From Petrimonas sulfuriphila (GTDB lineage: Bacteria; Bacteroidota; Bacteroidia; Bacteroidales; Dysgonomonadaceae), in assembly GCF_051201015.1 (NCBI RefSeq), contig NZ_JBPEHI010000011.1: DNA of 64,000 nucleotides; one strand, written 5' to 3'. Position numbers and translations under genes: made by a program. Positions 17,338 to 25,925 of this stretch are shown here, one piece after another. The notes beneath the pieces are model-generated. The model had not been told where the DNA came from. It did no database searches and saw nothing but the letters and a program-made list of their open reading frames with translations. Within the stretch, counting starts at the first letter, position 1; each line of letters starts with the position of its first letter.

Positions 17338-18363
17338 TCAAAACAACAAACCCTGCTCCAGGTCCCTTTTTCGTCCCAAATGCCGGTAAGCGAGTTCTGT
17401 AGCTTCACGTCCCCTCGGCGTACGCTTAAGGAATCCTTCTTTGATGAGAAACGGTTCGTAAACCTCTTCGATGGTCCCGGCATCATCCCCTACGGCCGTA
17501 GCAATGGTCGTAATCCCAACGGGACCTCCTTTGAATTTATCAATAATGGTGAGAAGTATTTTATTGTCAATCTCATCGAGCCCGTAGCGGTCTATATTCA
17601 GCGCTTCCAGAGCATAGGACGAAATGGCCTTGTCTATTTTACCCGATCCCTTCACCTGGGCGAAATCGCGGACACGGCGAAGAAGCGCGTTGGCAATCCT
17701 CGGAGTACCGCGGCTTCTCGAAGCGATCTCTTCAGCCGCATTTCGGGCACAAGCGATATTCAAGATGTTGGCTGAGCGGAGAATAATACCCGTAAGGGTA
17801 TCCGCATCGTAATATTCCAAGTGCATATTAATGCCAAAGCGGGCCCGTAGCGGGCTGGTCAGCAACCCGCTTCTCGTGGTTGCACCGATCAGCGTGAACG
17901 GATTCAAATCGATCTGGATGGAACGGGCACTCGGTCCTTTATCAATCATTATGTCAATCCTATAGTCCTCCATCGCACTGTAAAGATATTCCTCCACCAC
18001 AGGCGACAGGCGGTGAATCTCATCAATAAACAGCACATCATTCGTTTCCAGCGAGGTAAGAATCCCTGCCAGATCACCGGGCTTATCCAAAACCGGGCCC
18101 GACGTGACCTTGAACCCTACACCCAGCTCGTTGGCGATAATATTCGACAGGGTGGTTTTTCCCAATCCCGGAGGACCGTGCAGCAACACATGATCAAGCG
18201 ATTCGCGGCGCATGCGCGCAGCACTGACAAAGACCCTGAGATTCTCAACAATTTTATCCTGCCCGTTAAATCCGTTAAATGTCAGCGGACGCAACGCGTT
18301 TTCGTATTCCCGGTCGTTTTCCTGAAAGCTTTTATTTACGTGTATGTCGAATGGCTCTTGCAT
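17338..18363 (-). CDS. ruvB: Holliday junction branch-migration helicase RuvB
   Basis: Hexameric AAA+ motor that works with RuvA and RuvC in recombination. The 341 residues have Walker A in HGPPGLGKTTL, Walker B in DEIHR, sensor 1 in GATTRSGLL, sensor 2 (GTPRIANALLRRVRDFA) and the C-terminal winged helix with GGPVGITTIATAVG. Length and motifs are standard. The gene lies downstream of queG on the same strand but has its own -7 box in the 35-base gap. Confidence 0.98.
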   Translation of the reverse strand: MQEPFDIHVNKSFQENDREYENALRPLTFNGFNGQDKIVENLRVFVSAARMRRESLDHVLLHGPPGLGKTTLSNIIANELGVGFKVTSGPVLDKPGDLAGILTSLETNDVLFIDEIHRLSPVVEEYLYSAMEDYRIDIMIDKGPSARSIQIDLNPFTLIGATTRSGLLTSPLRARFGINMHLEYYDADTLTGIILRSANILNIACARNAAEEIASRSRGTPRIANALLRRVRDFAQVKGSGKIDKAISSYALEALNIDRYGLDEIDNKILLTIIDKFKGGPVGITTIATAVGDDAGTIEEVYEPFLIKEGFLKRTPRGREATELAYRHLGRKRDLEQGLLF

Positions 18364-18374
18364 AGTTGAATGTG

Positions 18375-18382
18375 CAAAAGTA
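18375..18382 (-). promoter_or_regulatory. Candidate -7 box for ruvB
   Basis: CAAAAGTA on the plus strand reads TACTTTTG on the minus strand, matching TAnnTTTG, 12 bases before the ruvB ATG. It suggests a short or nearly absent 5' leader. Confidence 0.55.
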
Positions 18383-18398
18383 GCTAAAAATAGTGATT

Positions 18399-19334
18399 TT
18401 AGGAAATTCCACCCTCCGTTTGTTGGGAACTTTTCCAGGCGTCGAGGTTTCTTTTTAATCCGGCAAATTTCGCTCTTTTTACCGCCGATCTCCGGAAAAT
18501 CCGCCGGTAGGTATCTTCATCCATCTCCTGCAGCCTTTTGTAATCGAGCGAAAGGAATTCATCCGAGGGATTAAATTCCGGCGTACTGTGCGGCCGGGCA
18601 TACCGGTTCCAGGGACAGACAACCTGACAGATATCACAACCGTATACATTATTACTCAAACGCGGAACAATCTCGGACGATATTTCACCCTTATTTTCAA
18701 TGGTTTGGTACGATATACACTTCCGGGCGTTCACCCAGTGCGGTTTTTCAATGGCTCCGGTGGGACAGGCGTCCAGGCAACGACGGCATTTCCCGCAATT
18801 TTGTGATATGGGTGAATCGTAATCCAGTTCAAGATCAACAATAAGCTCTCCCAAAAAAAAATAAGACCCTTTTCCGGGAATGATCAGCAAGGTGTTTTTG
18901 CCCACAAACCCCAATCCGGAACGTGCCGCCCAGAAACGTTCCAATACAGGAGCAGAGTCTGAGAAATAACGCCCCGACACCCCGGGAAAACGAAGCTTTA
19001 TGAAATCGAAAAGCCGGCTGAGCTTCTCTTTGACTATATCGTGATAATCCTCACCGTAAGCATAATACGCAAACTGGGGAGCATCTTCATGCTGAAAACG
19101 ATGGGGGAAGTAATTCAACGCAACCGAGATAATTGATCTGGCTCCTTCAACCATCAGCCGGGGATCCATTCGCTTATCAATATTCCGCTCAAGGTAATCC
19201 ATTCCGGCATGACATTCTTCTGAGAGCCAGCTCCTGTAATGGGCTTCCTGCTCACTCTCTTCGGCGCGGCAAATACCGCAGGCATCAAAACCCAGCGAGA
19301 GGGCATGCTGTTTTATTTCTTCGGAAAAAGTCAT
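18399..19334 (-). CDS. queG: Epoxyqueuosine reductase
   Basis: Cobalamin and [4Fe-4S] enzyme reducing epoxyqueuosine to queuosine in tRNA. The 311 residues contain the DUF1730 N-terminal domain, with ISVALNYFP and the YGEDYHDIVK stretch. Two ferredoxin-type clusters follow (CGKCRRCLDACPTGAI, then CDICQVVCPWN). Length is typical for the short Bacteroidota form without the extra C-terminal HEAT domain. A CAAAGATA box (complement TATCTTTG) lies at 19376-19383. Confidence 0.97.
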   Translation of the reverse strand: MTFSEEIKQHALSLGFDACGICRAEESEQEAHYRSWLSEECHAGMDYLERNIDKRMDPRLMVEGARSIISVALNYFPHRFQHEDAPQFAYYAYGEDYHDIVKEKLSRLFDFIKLRFPGVSGRYFSDSAPVLERFWAARSGLGFVGKNTLLIIPGKGSYFFLGELIVDLELDYDSPISQNCGKCRRCLDACPTGAIEKPHWVNARKCISYQTIENKGEISSEIVPRLSNNVYGCDICQVVCPWNRYARPHSTPEFNPSDEFLSLDYKRLQEMDEDTYRRIFRRSAVKRAKFAGLKRNLDAWKSSQQTEGGIS

Positions 19335-19375
19335 TTAAAGATAAGAACCATGAGCCAGGAACAGTTTCTAAAAAT

Positions 19376-19383
19376 CAAAGATA
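19376..19383 (-). promoter_or_regulatory. Candidate -7 box for queG
   Basis: CAAAGATA reads TATCTTTG on the minus strand; it lies 41 bases upstream of the queG start. Confidence 0.5.
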
Positions 19384-19445
19384 AGAAAACTATAGTATTA
19401 ATGAATAAGCACATCAACAAAAAGTCTTTTGTCTGAAAAAAACCT

Positions 19446-19453
19446 TACTTTTG
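19446..19453 (+). promoter_or_regulatory. Candidate -7 box for the flippase gene
   Basis: TACTTTTG matches TAnnTTTG, 18 bases before ATG 19472. It supports that ATG over the upstream TTG at 19451, which lies inside the box. A TTTG at 19428-19431 is closer than the normal -33 spacing. Confidence 0.55.
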
Positions 19454-19471
19454 CATAAACTTAATCCCGAT

Positions 19472-20923
19472 ATGGCAGATTCAGCCCTGAAGAAAAAAAC
19501 TACCGTCTCTCTTTTTTGGAGCTTTCTCGATAAGTTTGGGCAGCAGATGCTCAACTTTGCCAGTATGCTGATACTGATGAATATCGTTGCCGCTGAAGAT
19601 TACGGCTTGGTTGGCTCCTTGGCAGTCTTTGTGGCATTCTCTACCATCCTGATCGACAGCGGATTCGGGCGAGCACTTCTGAACCGGAAAGACCTGACGC
19701 AAACGGATTACACCACCGTTTTTTATTTCAACATTTCACTGAGCTTTGTCCTTTATTTGCTCTTCTTCTTTACCGCCCCTCTGCTGGGAAAGATGTTCCA
19801 TGCCCCCGCGATCACAAGCGTTGTCCGGATCCTGTTCTTGTCGCTCATTTTTAACGCATTTGGCTTAATCCACCAAACCATTCTCACGAAAAAAGCTAAT
19901 TTCAAGGGGCTCACCCAGGTAAATACACTCTCACTCCTTTTTTCCGATGTAGTGGCCGTTGTAATGGCCATTGCCGGGTACGGTGTATGGGCACTGGTAG
20001 CCCAGACACTTCTCTATGCTTTTTTCCGCTCCCTTTTTTTGTGGGTCTACTCCCCCTGGCGGCCTATCGCCCGTTTCAGCAGAAAGAGCCTGGGCACATT
20101 TTTTGCTTTCAGCAACAAATTGCTGTCCGCATCGGTTATTTCAACTACGGTAAACAACATTTACCCGAGTTTGATCGCAGCTTTCTACCCGATGAGTCAG
20201 GTGGCTTACTTCAATCAGGCAAAAAAGTACCAGGACATTCCGTTTCTTACACTGGCAAACACCTTTCGTACCGTAGCAATGCTTATTTTATCGGAGATAA
20301 ACGAACAAACGGAACGGTTAAAGCGAGTGGTCAGTAAGATCATAAAATCCATAGCATTCCTATCATTCCCCATCGGACTTACCATGATTGTGATTGCAGA
20401 ACCAACGTTTCACCTCCTTTTCAAAGAGAAATGGCTGGCAGCTGTTCCTTATTTTCAAATTCTTACGTTCGCAGGAATGCTTTCTCCTTTTATTTTTATC
20501 TTTCAGGAATTGTTTATAGCTAAGGAGAACTCCAAGTTCTTTCTGGGCATTGAAGTGGCAAAAGGGGTTTTGCTGATTTTACTGATCGTTCTTCTTTTTC
20601 CGCATGGAATCACCGCTTTAGCCGTTAGCTGGATAATCTACATGGTTATTTCACTGATAATTTCCGTAATGTTGACGGGAAAACTTATCCGATACACCCT
20701 TTTTCACCTGATTAAGGATATAGGGCCTTATTTACTCCTGGCAATTATCAGTTCTGCCGTGTCCTTCCTTCTTACAATGAAAATAGGGAACAACGTTGTT
20801 TTTATAATCCTCAACCTGGTTATCACAGGCACGTCATACATTCTTCTCTGTAAGCTATTTAAACTGGAGATGCTGAAAGAGATTGAGTATTGGTTCGAAA
20901 AAAGAAAAAAAGAAAAAAAATGA
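19472..20923 (+). CDS. Polysaccharide flippase (MOP/PST family)
   Basis: A 483-residue membrane protein with about 14 hydrophobic helices, of the lipid-linked oligosaccharide flippase (Wzx/RfbX, Polysacc_synt) family. The family start LFWSFLDKFGQQMLNFASMLI and the YGLVGSLAVFVAFSTILIDSGFG region are recognisable. It would move undecaprenyl-linked glycans across the inner membrane for capsule, O-antigen or protein glycosylation. It overlaps the following methyltransferase gene by 4 bases (ATGA). No glycosyltransferases are nearby, so this is an isolated two-gene unit rather than part of a capsule locus. Confidence 0.88.
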   Translation: MADSALKKKTTVSLFWSFLDKFGQQMLNFASMLILMNIVAAEDYGLVGSLAVFVAFSTILIDSGFGRALLNRKDLTQTDYTTVFYFNISLSFVLYLLFFFTAPLLGKMFHAPAITSVVRILFLSLIFNAFGLIHQTILTKKANFKGLTQVNTLSLLFSDVVAVVMAIAGYGVWALVAQTLLYAFFRSLFLWVYSPWRPIARFSRKSLGTFFAFSNKLLSASVISTTVNNIYPSLIAAFYPMSQVAYFNQAKKYQDIPFLTLANTFRTVAMLILSEINEQTERLKRVVSKIIKSIAFLSFPIGLTMIVIAEPTFHLLFKEKWLAAVPYFQILTFAGMLSPFIFIFQELFIAKENSKFFLGIEVAKGVLLILLIVLLFPHGITALAVSWIIYMVISLIISVMLTGKLIRYTLFHLIKDIGPYLLLAIISSAVSFLLTMKIGNNVVFIILNLVITGTSYILLCKLFKLEMLKEIEYWFEKRKKEKK

Positions 20924-21627
20924 AAGAATTTTTGTTATATGTTCGCTTCGCGATTGATTATGCATTAAACAACAAGACATTATCGCACATAAAACAGTTC
21001 AGCCGCTGGTATAAAGATAAAAAATCAGGTGACACTACCTTGAACCGCCGGTCACCCTGGATGACCTACGATGCCGTTGATTTTCTTTCGGCGACATGCC
21101 GGCCCGGCATGAGCGTTTTTGAATGGGGGTCGGGCGGGTCCACCCTGTTTTTTGCTTCACGCTGCAAACAGGTGCACACCGTTGAGCACGATCCGGACTG
21201 GAAAGGTTTTTTGAATAAGAAAATCGAAGAACTGGATTTAAAAAACGTAAGTATCCAGGAAATCGCGGGAAAGCCTATTGCTGACTTCAACGAAAGGGAC
21301 TACCGGAACCCCGACGATTTTGTATCGAAAGATAAAAAATCAGCAGGACTCTCCTTCGAAGACTACGTAAAAGCAATTGATACTTTTCCGGAAGAATATT
21401 TCGATTTGGTCGTTGTGGACGGAAGGGTTAGAAACTGTTGTGTGAAAAGAGCAATTCCTCATGTGAAAAAAGGAGGTTACCTGATTGTGGACAATACCGA
21501 CAGGAGCTATTACCTTGCCCCTTTTCCCGAGCTTCAGGATCCTTCCAAATGGAAAAAGACCGAATTTCAAGGTCCGGTCTTTTTCCAGCACGCATTCAGC
21601 AAGACTTCGTTCTTCAAAAAGGCCTGA
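20920..21627 (+). CDS. Class I SAM-dependent methyltransferase-like protein
   Basis: The 235-residue product has motif I as VFEWGSGGSTLFFA (about residues 63-76) and an acidic residue after strand 2 (VHTVEHD). Motif IV is DLVVVDGR and a later segment reads GGYLIVDNTD, the pattern of FkbM-like or small-molecule O-methyltransferases. The substrate is unknown; coupling to a polysaccharide flippase suggests a sugar or lipid-linked glycan. Its ATG overlaps the flippase stop. The 3' end contains a perfect 12-bp hairpin, and its stop codon is one base from the convergent RNase R stop. Confidence 0.78.
   Translation: MKEFLLYVRFAIDYALNNKTLSHIKQFSRWYKDKKSGDTTLNRRSPWMTYDAVDFLSATCRPGMSVFEWGSGGSTLFFASRCKQVHTVEHDPDWKGFLNKKIEELDLKNVSIQEIAGKPIADFNERDYRNPDDFVSKDKKSAGLSFEDYVKAIDTFPEEYFDLVVVDGRVRNCCVKRAIPHVKKGGYLIVDNTDRSYYLAPFPELQDPSKWKKTEFQGPVFFQHAFSKTSFFKKA
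21551..21586. terminator. Bidirectional hairpin inside the 3' end of the methyltransferase gene
   Basis: GGAAAAAGACCG (21551-21562) and CGGTCTTTTTCC (21575-21586) form a perfect 12-bp stem with a 12-base loop, with A5 and T5 in the arms. Read on the minus strand it lies 43-78 bases beyond the RNase R stop and looks like that gene's terminator. On the plus strand it falls within coding sequence. Confidence 0.6.
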
Positions 21628-21628
21628 A

Positions 21629-23773
21629 CTAGGCCAGTACAAAATCCAGTTGTTTCCTTTCCAGGTTGGCTTTTGCAACCTGTATGGAAACCGGTTGTCC
21701 GAGGCGGTATTCACGTTTAGTACGACGGCCGACCAGGCGGTAATTCTTCTCGTCCAGTTCGTAAAAATCATCGTCCAGTTCACGGATAGGGATCATACCC
21801 TCGCATTTGTTTTCGTTAATTTCCACGTAAATACCCCATTCCGTAATCCCGGAAACAACACCGTCGTACACTTTCCCGATTTTGTCGGCCATAAATTCCA
21901 CCTGTTTGTACTTGATGGAGTCGCGCTCGGCATTGGCTGCCACCTGTTCCATATCGGAAGAGTGCTTGCATTCCATCTCCAGCTCTGTTTGATCAACGGA
22001 TCGGCCACCGTCCAGGTAACGTTCAAGCAACCGGTGGACCATCATGTCGGGATAACGCCGGATGGGAGATGTGAAGTGTGTGTAATAGTCAAACGCAAGC
22101 CCGTAATGCCCCACGTTTTTGGTAGAATAAACCGCTTTGGACATGGTGCGGATGGCAATGGTCTCCACCAGGTTTTCTTCGGGACGGCCCTGGACCTTAT
22201 CCAACAATGAGTTGATGCTCTTTGCCACCTCTACTTTGTTCCCTTCGGTTTTTATTTTATGGCCGAAACGAAGGATAAAGGCATTCAGGGTGTCCAGTTT
22301 TTCGGAATCAGGTATATCGTGAATGCGATAAACAAATGCCTTAGCATGTTTACCTTTCGGAACCTTTCCGATAAATTCGGCCACCGTCCTGTTGGCCAAA
22401 AGCATGAATTCTTCGATGAGGTGGTTTGCTTCCTTCGATTCTTTAAAATAAACTCCAAGCGGCTTGCCGTTCTCATCGAGGTTGAATTTCACTTCGTAGC
22501 GCTCAAAGTTGATGGCTCCGTTTGCAAAACGCTTTTCACGTAATTTCTGTGCCAGGCTGTTCATGACCAGAATCTCGGATGAAAAATCACCTTTCCCGGT
22601 TTCTATCACGGTTTGTGCCTCCTCATACGTGAGCCGGCTGTCGGAATTTATGACGGTGCGGACAATGCGTGATTTTTTAATCTCCGCATACTCATTAAGT
22701 TCAAAAATAACCGAAAAACAAAGTTTGTCTTCCTTCGGACGAAGGGAACACAACCCATTGCTCAACCTTTCGGGCAGCATAGGGATAGTCCTGTCGACCA
22801 GGTAGATGGATGTTGCCCTGTTTTCCGCTTCTTTATCGATAATGTCGCCCTGTCTCACGTAATGGGTTACATCGGCAATGTGCACACCCACTTCCCACAG
22901 TGTGGGAGAAATTTTACGTAGCGACAAAGCGTCATCGAAATCTTTGGCGTCTTTCGGGTCGATGGTTATGGTAAACACATCGCGGAAATCTTCCCGCAGG
23001 GCAATCTCCTTCTCGTCGATTTTTTCAGGAATCAGTTCCGCCGCTTTTTCCACATCCCCGGGATACCTGTACGGTAATCCGTATTGTGCCAGGATAGCGT
23101 GCATCTCGGTAGTATTGTCTCCCGGCTTTCCCAATACATCAATCACCTTCCCGACCGGATTATTGGCTTTTTCGGGCCATTCCACAATTTCCACCAGTAC
23201 TTTATCTCCGTTCCCGGCCCCGTTAAGCTCGTCCGTCGGAATAAATATATCGTTGGCTAGAAACTTGCTGTCCATTACCAGGAAAGCAAAATATTTCTGC
23301 ACTTCCAGTACTCCTACAAACCGGGTTTGTGCACGCTCCAGAATCTCAACGACCGCCCCTTCGGTGTCGGCCCGTTTCCTTTTTGCCAGCAGTTGGACAC
23401 GTACCCGATCTCCGTTCATCGCATGTTTGCTGTTCCGTTCGGGAATATAGATAATGTTGGCATCGTCATCGGGCACAAAGAAGTTTTTACCGTTGCTTCT
23501 TCTTTCAAAGCGTCCCTCGAGGATCAATCCGCGGTTATTTAACCTGTATCTCCCACGAGAAGTCTCCAGCAACACATCGTAATCGCGAAGCCGGTCAAGC
23601 GCTTTTACCAATACACGGCGGCCTTCTTCTCCCCGGATATTTAATGCAGCAGCTATCTGCTTATAATTAAACTGCTTGTCTTTATTTTCGGTCAGAAAAT
23701 CGACAACGAGCTGTTCCAGCTCTTTCTTTTTCGGTTTTGATACAGTCTCTGCAACTGATGTTCTTTTACTCAT
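21629..23773 (-). CDS. rnr: Ribonuclease R
   Basis: Processive 3'-5' exoribonuclease that degrades structured RNA. The 714 residues comprise an N-terminal winged-helix region and cold-shock domains. The RNB catalytic domain has the acidic motif TIDPKDAKDFDDALS and HYGLAFDYYTHFTSPIRRYPD. A C-terminal S1 domain starts at about GKVYDGVVSGITEWGIYVE. The frame extends ten codons upstream to a TTG, but ATG 23771-23773 (MSKRTSVAE) is the normal type of start. The short basic tail beyond S1 that is common in RNase R is nearly absent. Confidence 0.96.
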   Translation of the reverse strand: MSKRTSVAETVSKPKKKELEQLVVDFLTENKDKQFNYKQIAAALNIRGEEGRRVLVKALDRLRDYDVLLETSRGRYRLNNRGLILEGRFERRSNGKNFFVPDDDANIIYIPERNSKHAMNGDRVRVQLLAKRKRADTEGAVVEILERAQTRFVGVLEVQKYFAFLVMDSKFLANDIFIPTDELNGAGNGDKVLVEIVEWPEKANNPVGKVIDVLGKPGDNTTEMHAILAQYGLPYRYPGDVEKAAELIPEKIDEKEIALREDFRDVFTITIDPKDAKDFDDALSLRKISPTLWEVGVHIADVTHYVRQGDIIDKEAENRATSIYLVDRTIPMLPERLSNGLCSLRPKEDKLCFSVIFELNEYAEIKKSRIVRTVINSDSRLTYEEAQTVIETGKGDFSSEILVMNSLAQKLREKRFANGAINFERYEVKFNLDENGKPLGVYFKESKEANHLIEEFMLLANRTVAEFIGKVPKGKHAKAFVYRIHDIPDSEKLDTLNAFILRFGHKIKTEGNKVEVAKSINSLLDKVQGRPEENLVETIAIRTMSKAVYSTKNVGHYGLAFDYYTHFTSPIRRYPDMMVHRLLERYLDGGRSVDQTELEMECKHSSDMEQVAANAERDSIKYKQVEFMADKIGKVYDGVVSGITEWGIYVEINENKCEGMIPIRELDDDFYELDEKNYRLVGRRTKREYRLGQPVSIQVAKANLERKQLDFVLA

Positions 23774-23984
23774 ATAATCTGTTTCGTTTACAATATTAAA
23801 CAACGAAATCCTGTTTTAGTTAGAAATTGTCTTGAATTTTTAGGTTTAGTTTCATAAAAACTCAAAACTGCTTCTTAGTACAAAGTAACAAAAAATATTC
23901 GTTTTTCAGATATTTAACTTCAACGGACAGGACTTTTATCGGACATCTTTAGGGAATATTGTTTTTAAAATGCGTGGTTATGAT

Positions 23985-23992
23985 TAAATTTG
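23985..23992 (+). promoter_or_regulatory. Candidate -7 box for the SDR gene
   Basis: TAAATTTG fits TAnnTTTG, 20 bases before ATG 24012. Confidence 0.5.
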
Positions 23993-24011
23993 TGATTGAA
24001 TTTTGGAAGGA

Positions 24012-25025
24012 ATGGAACAAAAAAAAATCCTTATCACCGGAGCTAGCGGTTTTATTGGCAGCGCAGCCATTGACAAAGCATTGGAGTTGGGTTACGAAAC
24101 CTGGGCAGGAATCCGTGCAAGCAGTAACAAAGTTTACTTGCAGGATGAACGGATAAAGTTTATTGATTTAAACTACGGTGATAAGAAAAAACTAAAAGAG
24201 CAGCTTCAGGATTTCACCGATAAAAACGGACGGTTCGATTACATCGTACACAGCGCCGGAATTACCAAGGCTCTTCACAAAGCGGAATTCGACAGGGTAA
24301 ATTACGAACAAGTACGGAACTTTGTAGACGCACTTGTCGAAACCGATGCCGTCCCCGATTTATTCGTTTTTATGAGCACACTGGGAGCCGTAGGTGCGGG
24401 CGACGAAATAAAATACACCCCTTTGTCGTGCGACTGTACTCCTAATCCAAATACGGCTTACGGCAAAAGTAAGCTGAAAGCCGAAAATTACCTGAAAAAG
24501 CTACCCGGTTTCCCGTATGTTATTCTTCGCCCTACGGGAGTATATGGGCCGCGCGACAAAGATTACCTGATCTTGATGCGTGCCGTAAAAAACGGAATAA
24601 ATGTTGGTGCCGGATTCCGGAAACAGATCCTCACATTTATCTATGTCGGTGACTTGGTAAGGGTCATTTTCAACTGTATTGAAAAGAACACTCACCGGAA
24701 GGAATATTTCGTGGCCGATGGGGATGTTTATACCGATTCGGAGTTCAATACCATTGTACAACAAGCGCTACAGAAAAAGCGCGTTTTCAGGGTTAACGTT
24801 CCTCTGTGGTTGGTGAAGCCGGCAGCATTCATCAGCGAAAGAATTTCCGGCCTGCTGGGTAAAGCGACTGCCTTCAATACCGACAAATACAAGATCATGA
24901 AGCAACGGAACTGGTCGTGCGACACCACTCCGCTACAACACGACCTCGACTTCCGACCCGGCTACCGGTTAAAAGAGGGGGTTGAGGCCACCGTAAAGTG
25001 GTATCGGGAAAGAGGATGGTTGTAA
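24012..25025 (+). CDS. NAD-dependent epimerase/dehydratase (extended SDR)
   Basis: The 337-residue protein has the nucleotide motif ITGASGFIGSA at the N-terminus, a serine (FVFMSTLGAVG) and the catalytic YGKSK pair. The segment ILRPTGVYGPRD is typical of extended SDR sugar epimerases and of 3-beta-HSD-like enzymes. No sugar-nucleotide pathway genes adjoin it, so the substrate is open. The frame reads from a TTG at 24003, but ATG 24012 follows a GGAAGG sequence that could serve as ribosome binding site. It seems to be a single-gene unit, 114 bases ahead of dapB, which has its own promoter box. Confidence 0.85.
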   Translation: MEQKKILITGASGFIGSAAIDKALELGYETWAGIRASSNKVYLQDERIKFIDLNYGDKKKLKEQLQDFTDKNGRFDYIVHSAGITKALHKAEFDRVNYEQVRNFVDALVETDAVPDLFVFMSTLGAVGAGDEIKYTPLSCDCTPNPNTAYGKSKLKAENYLKKLPGFPYVILRPTGVYGPRDKDYLILMRAVKNGINVGAGFRKQILTFIYVGDLVRVIFNCIEKNTHRKEYFVADGDVYTDSEFNTIVQQALQKKRVFRVNVPLWLVKPAAFISERISGLLGKATAFNTDKYKIMKQRNWSCDTTPLQHDLDFRPGYRLKEGVEATVKWYRERGWL

Positions 25026-25112
25026 GCTCGCGGCTTGGTAACCGAAACGACATCGTACGTACAATTTAAGAACAAATAACGCAAAACAGATTCACAATCA
25101 GTTCTATTTTTG

Positions 25113-25120
25113 TATTTTTG
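25113..25120 (+). promoter_or_regulatory. Candidate -7 box for dapB-lepB-wbqC
   Basis: TATTTTTG, 19 bases before the dapB ATG. Confidence 0.55.
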
Positions 25121-25139
25121 CGTTTTAACAATTAAACAG

Positions 25140-25862
25140 ATGAAAATAGCATTAATCGGTTACGGCAAGATGGGGCACGAAATTGAAAAAATCGCCCTGC
25201 AACGCGGGCACGAAATCGTTTGCACCATCGACCTCAACGAAACCGGTAAATTTGATTCTCCCGAGTTCAGGAGCGCCGAGGCCGCCATTGAGTTCACCTC
25301 TCCCGAAAGTGCTCTGCAAAATTACCGCAGGGCTTTTGCAGCAAACGTTCCCGTGGTATCCGGAACCACCGGGTGGCTGGAACACCTGAACGAAATAAAA
25401 GCGGCTTGTGAAAACGAGGGGCAAACCTTCTTTTATGCTTCCAACTTCAGCTTGGGTGTAAACATCTTTTATGCACTCAGCAATTACCTGGCAAAGGTAA
25501 TGAGCCAATTTTCCGATTACGACGTGCGGATGGAAGAAACACACCACATCCATAAGCTGGATGCACCCAGCGGAACAGCCATCACCTTGGCCGAAGGTAT
25601 TTTGGAAAACCTGGGACGGAAAGAAACATGGTCACTCAACAAAGCCGGCAATAAAAATGAACTGGAAATCAAGTCATTTCGAGAAGGGGAAGTTCCCGGC
25701 ATTCATACTGTCGTATACGAATCGGAGGCCGACAGCATACGAATCACCCACGATGCCAAGAGCCGGAAGGGTTTTGCCCTCGGTGCAGTCTTAGCTGCCG
25801 AATTCACGAAAGGGAAAAAAGGTTTTCTGGGTATGAAGGACATGCTGAACCTACATCCCTGA
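25140..25862 (+). CDS. dapB: 4-hydroxy-tetrahydrodipicolinate reductase
   Basis: Second committed step in the diaminopimelate/lysine pathway, supplying peptidoglycan. The 240 residues have the dinucleotide motif LIGYGKMGHEI, the GTTGW segment and the substrate motif ETHHIHKLDAPSGTA with catalytic His and Lys. The protein is short compared with the roughly 270-residue proteobacterial enzyme, as usual in Bacteroidota. The frame opens earlier at 25110, but that precedes the -7 box. Signal peptidase I follows. Confidence 0.97.
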   Translation: MKIALIGYGKMGHEIEKIALQRGHEIVCTIDLNETGKFDSPEFRSAEAAIEFTSPESALQNYRRAFAANVPVVSGTTGWLEHLNEIKAACENEGQTFFYASNFSLGVNIFYALSNYLAKVMSQFSDYDVRMEETHHIHKLDAPSGTAITLAEGILENLGRKETWSLNKAGNKNELEIKSFREGEVPGIHTVVYESEADSIRITHDAKSRKGFALGAVLAAEFTKGKKGFLGMKDMLNLHP

Positions 25863-25925
25863 TTGCTTCAAAAGAAGCATAAACAGCATCAACCGATTGA
25901 AACAATTGCAAAAAATACAAAAAAG

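Noticed and set aside
21485..22210. A 241-codon open frame on the plus strand
   Set aside because: It runs antisense to RNase R and overlaps the methyltransferase end; it is explained by codon bias of the true genes.
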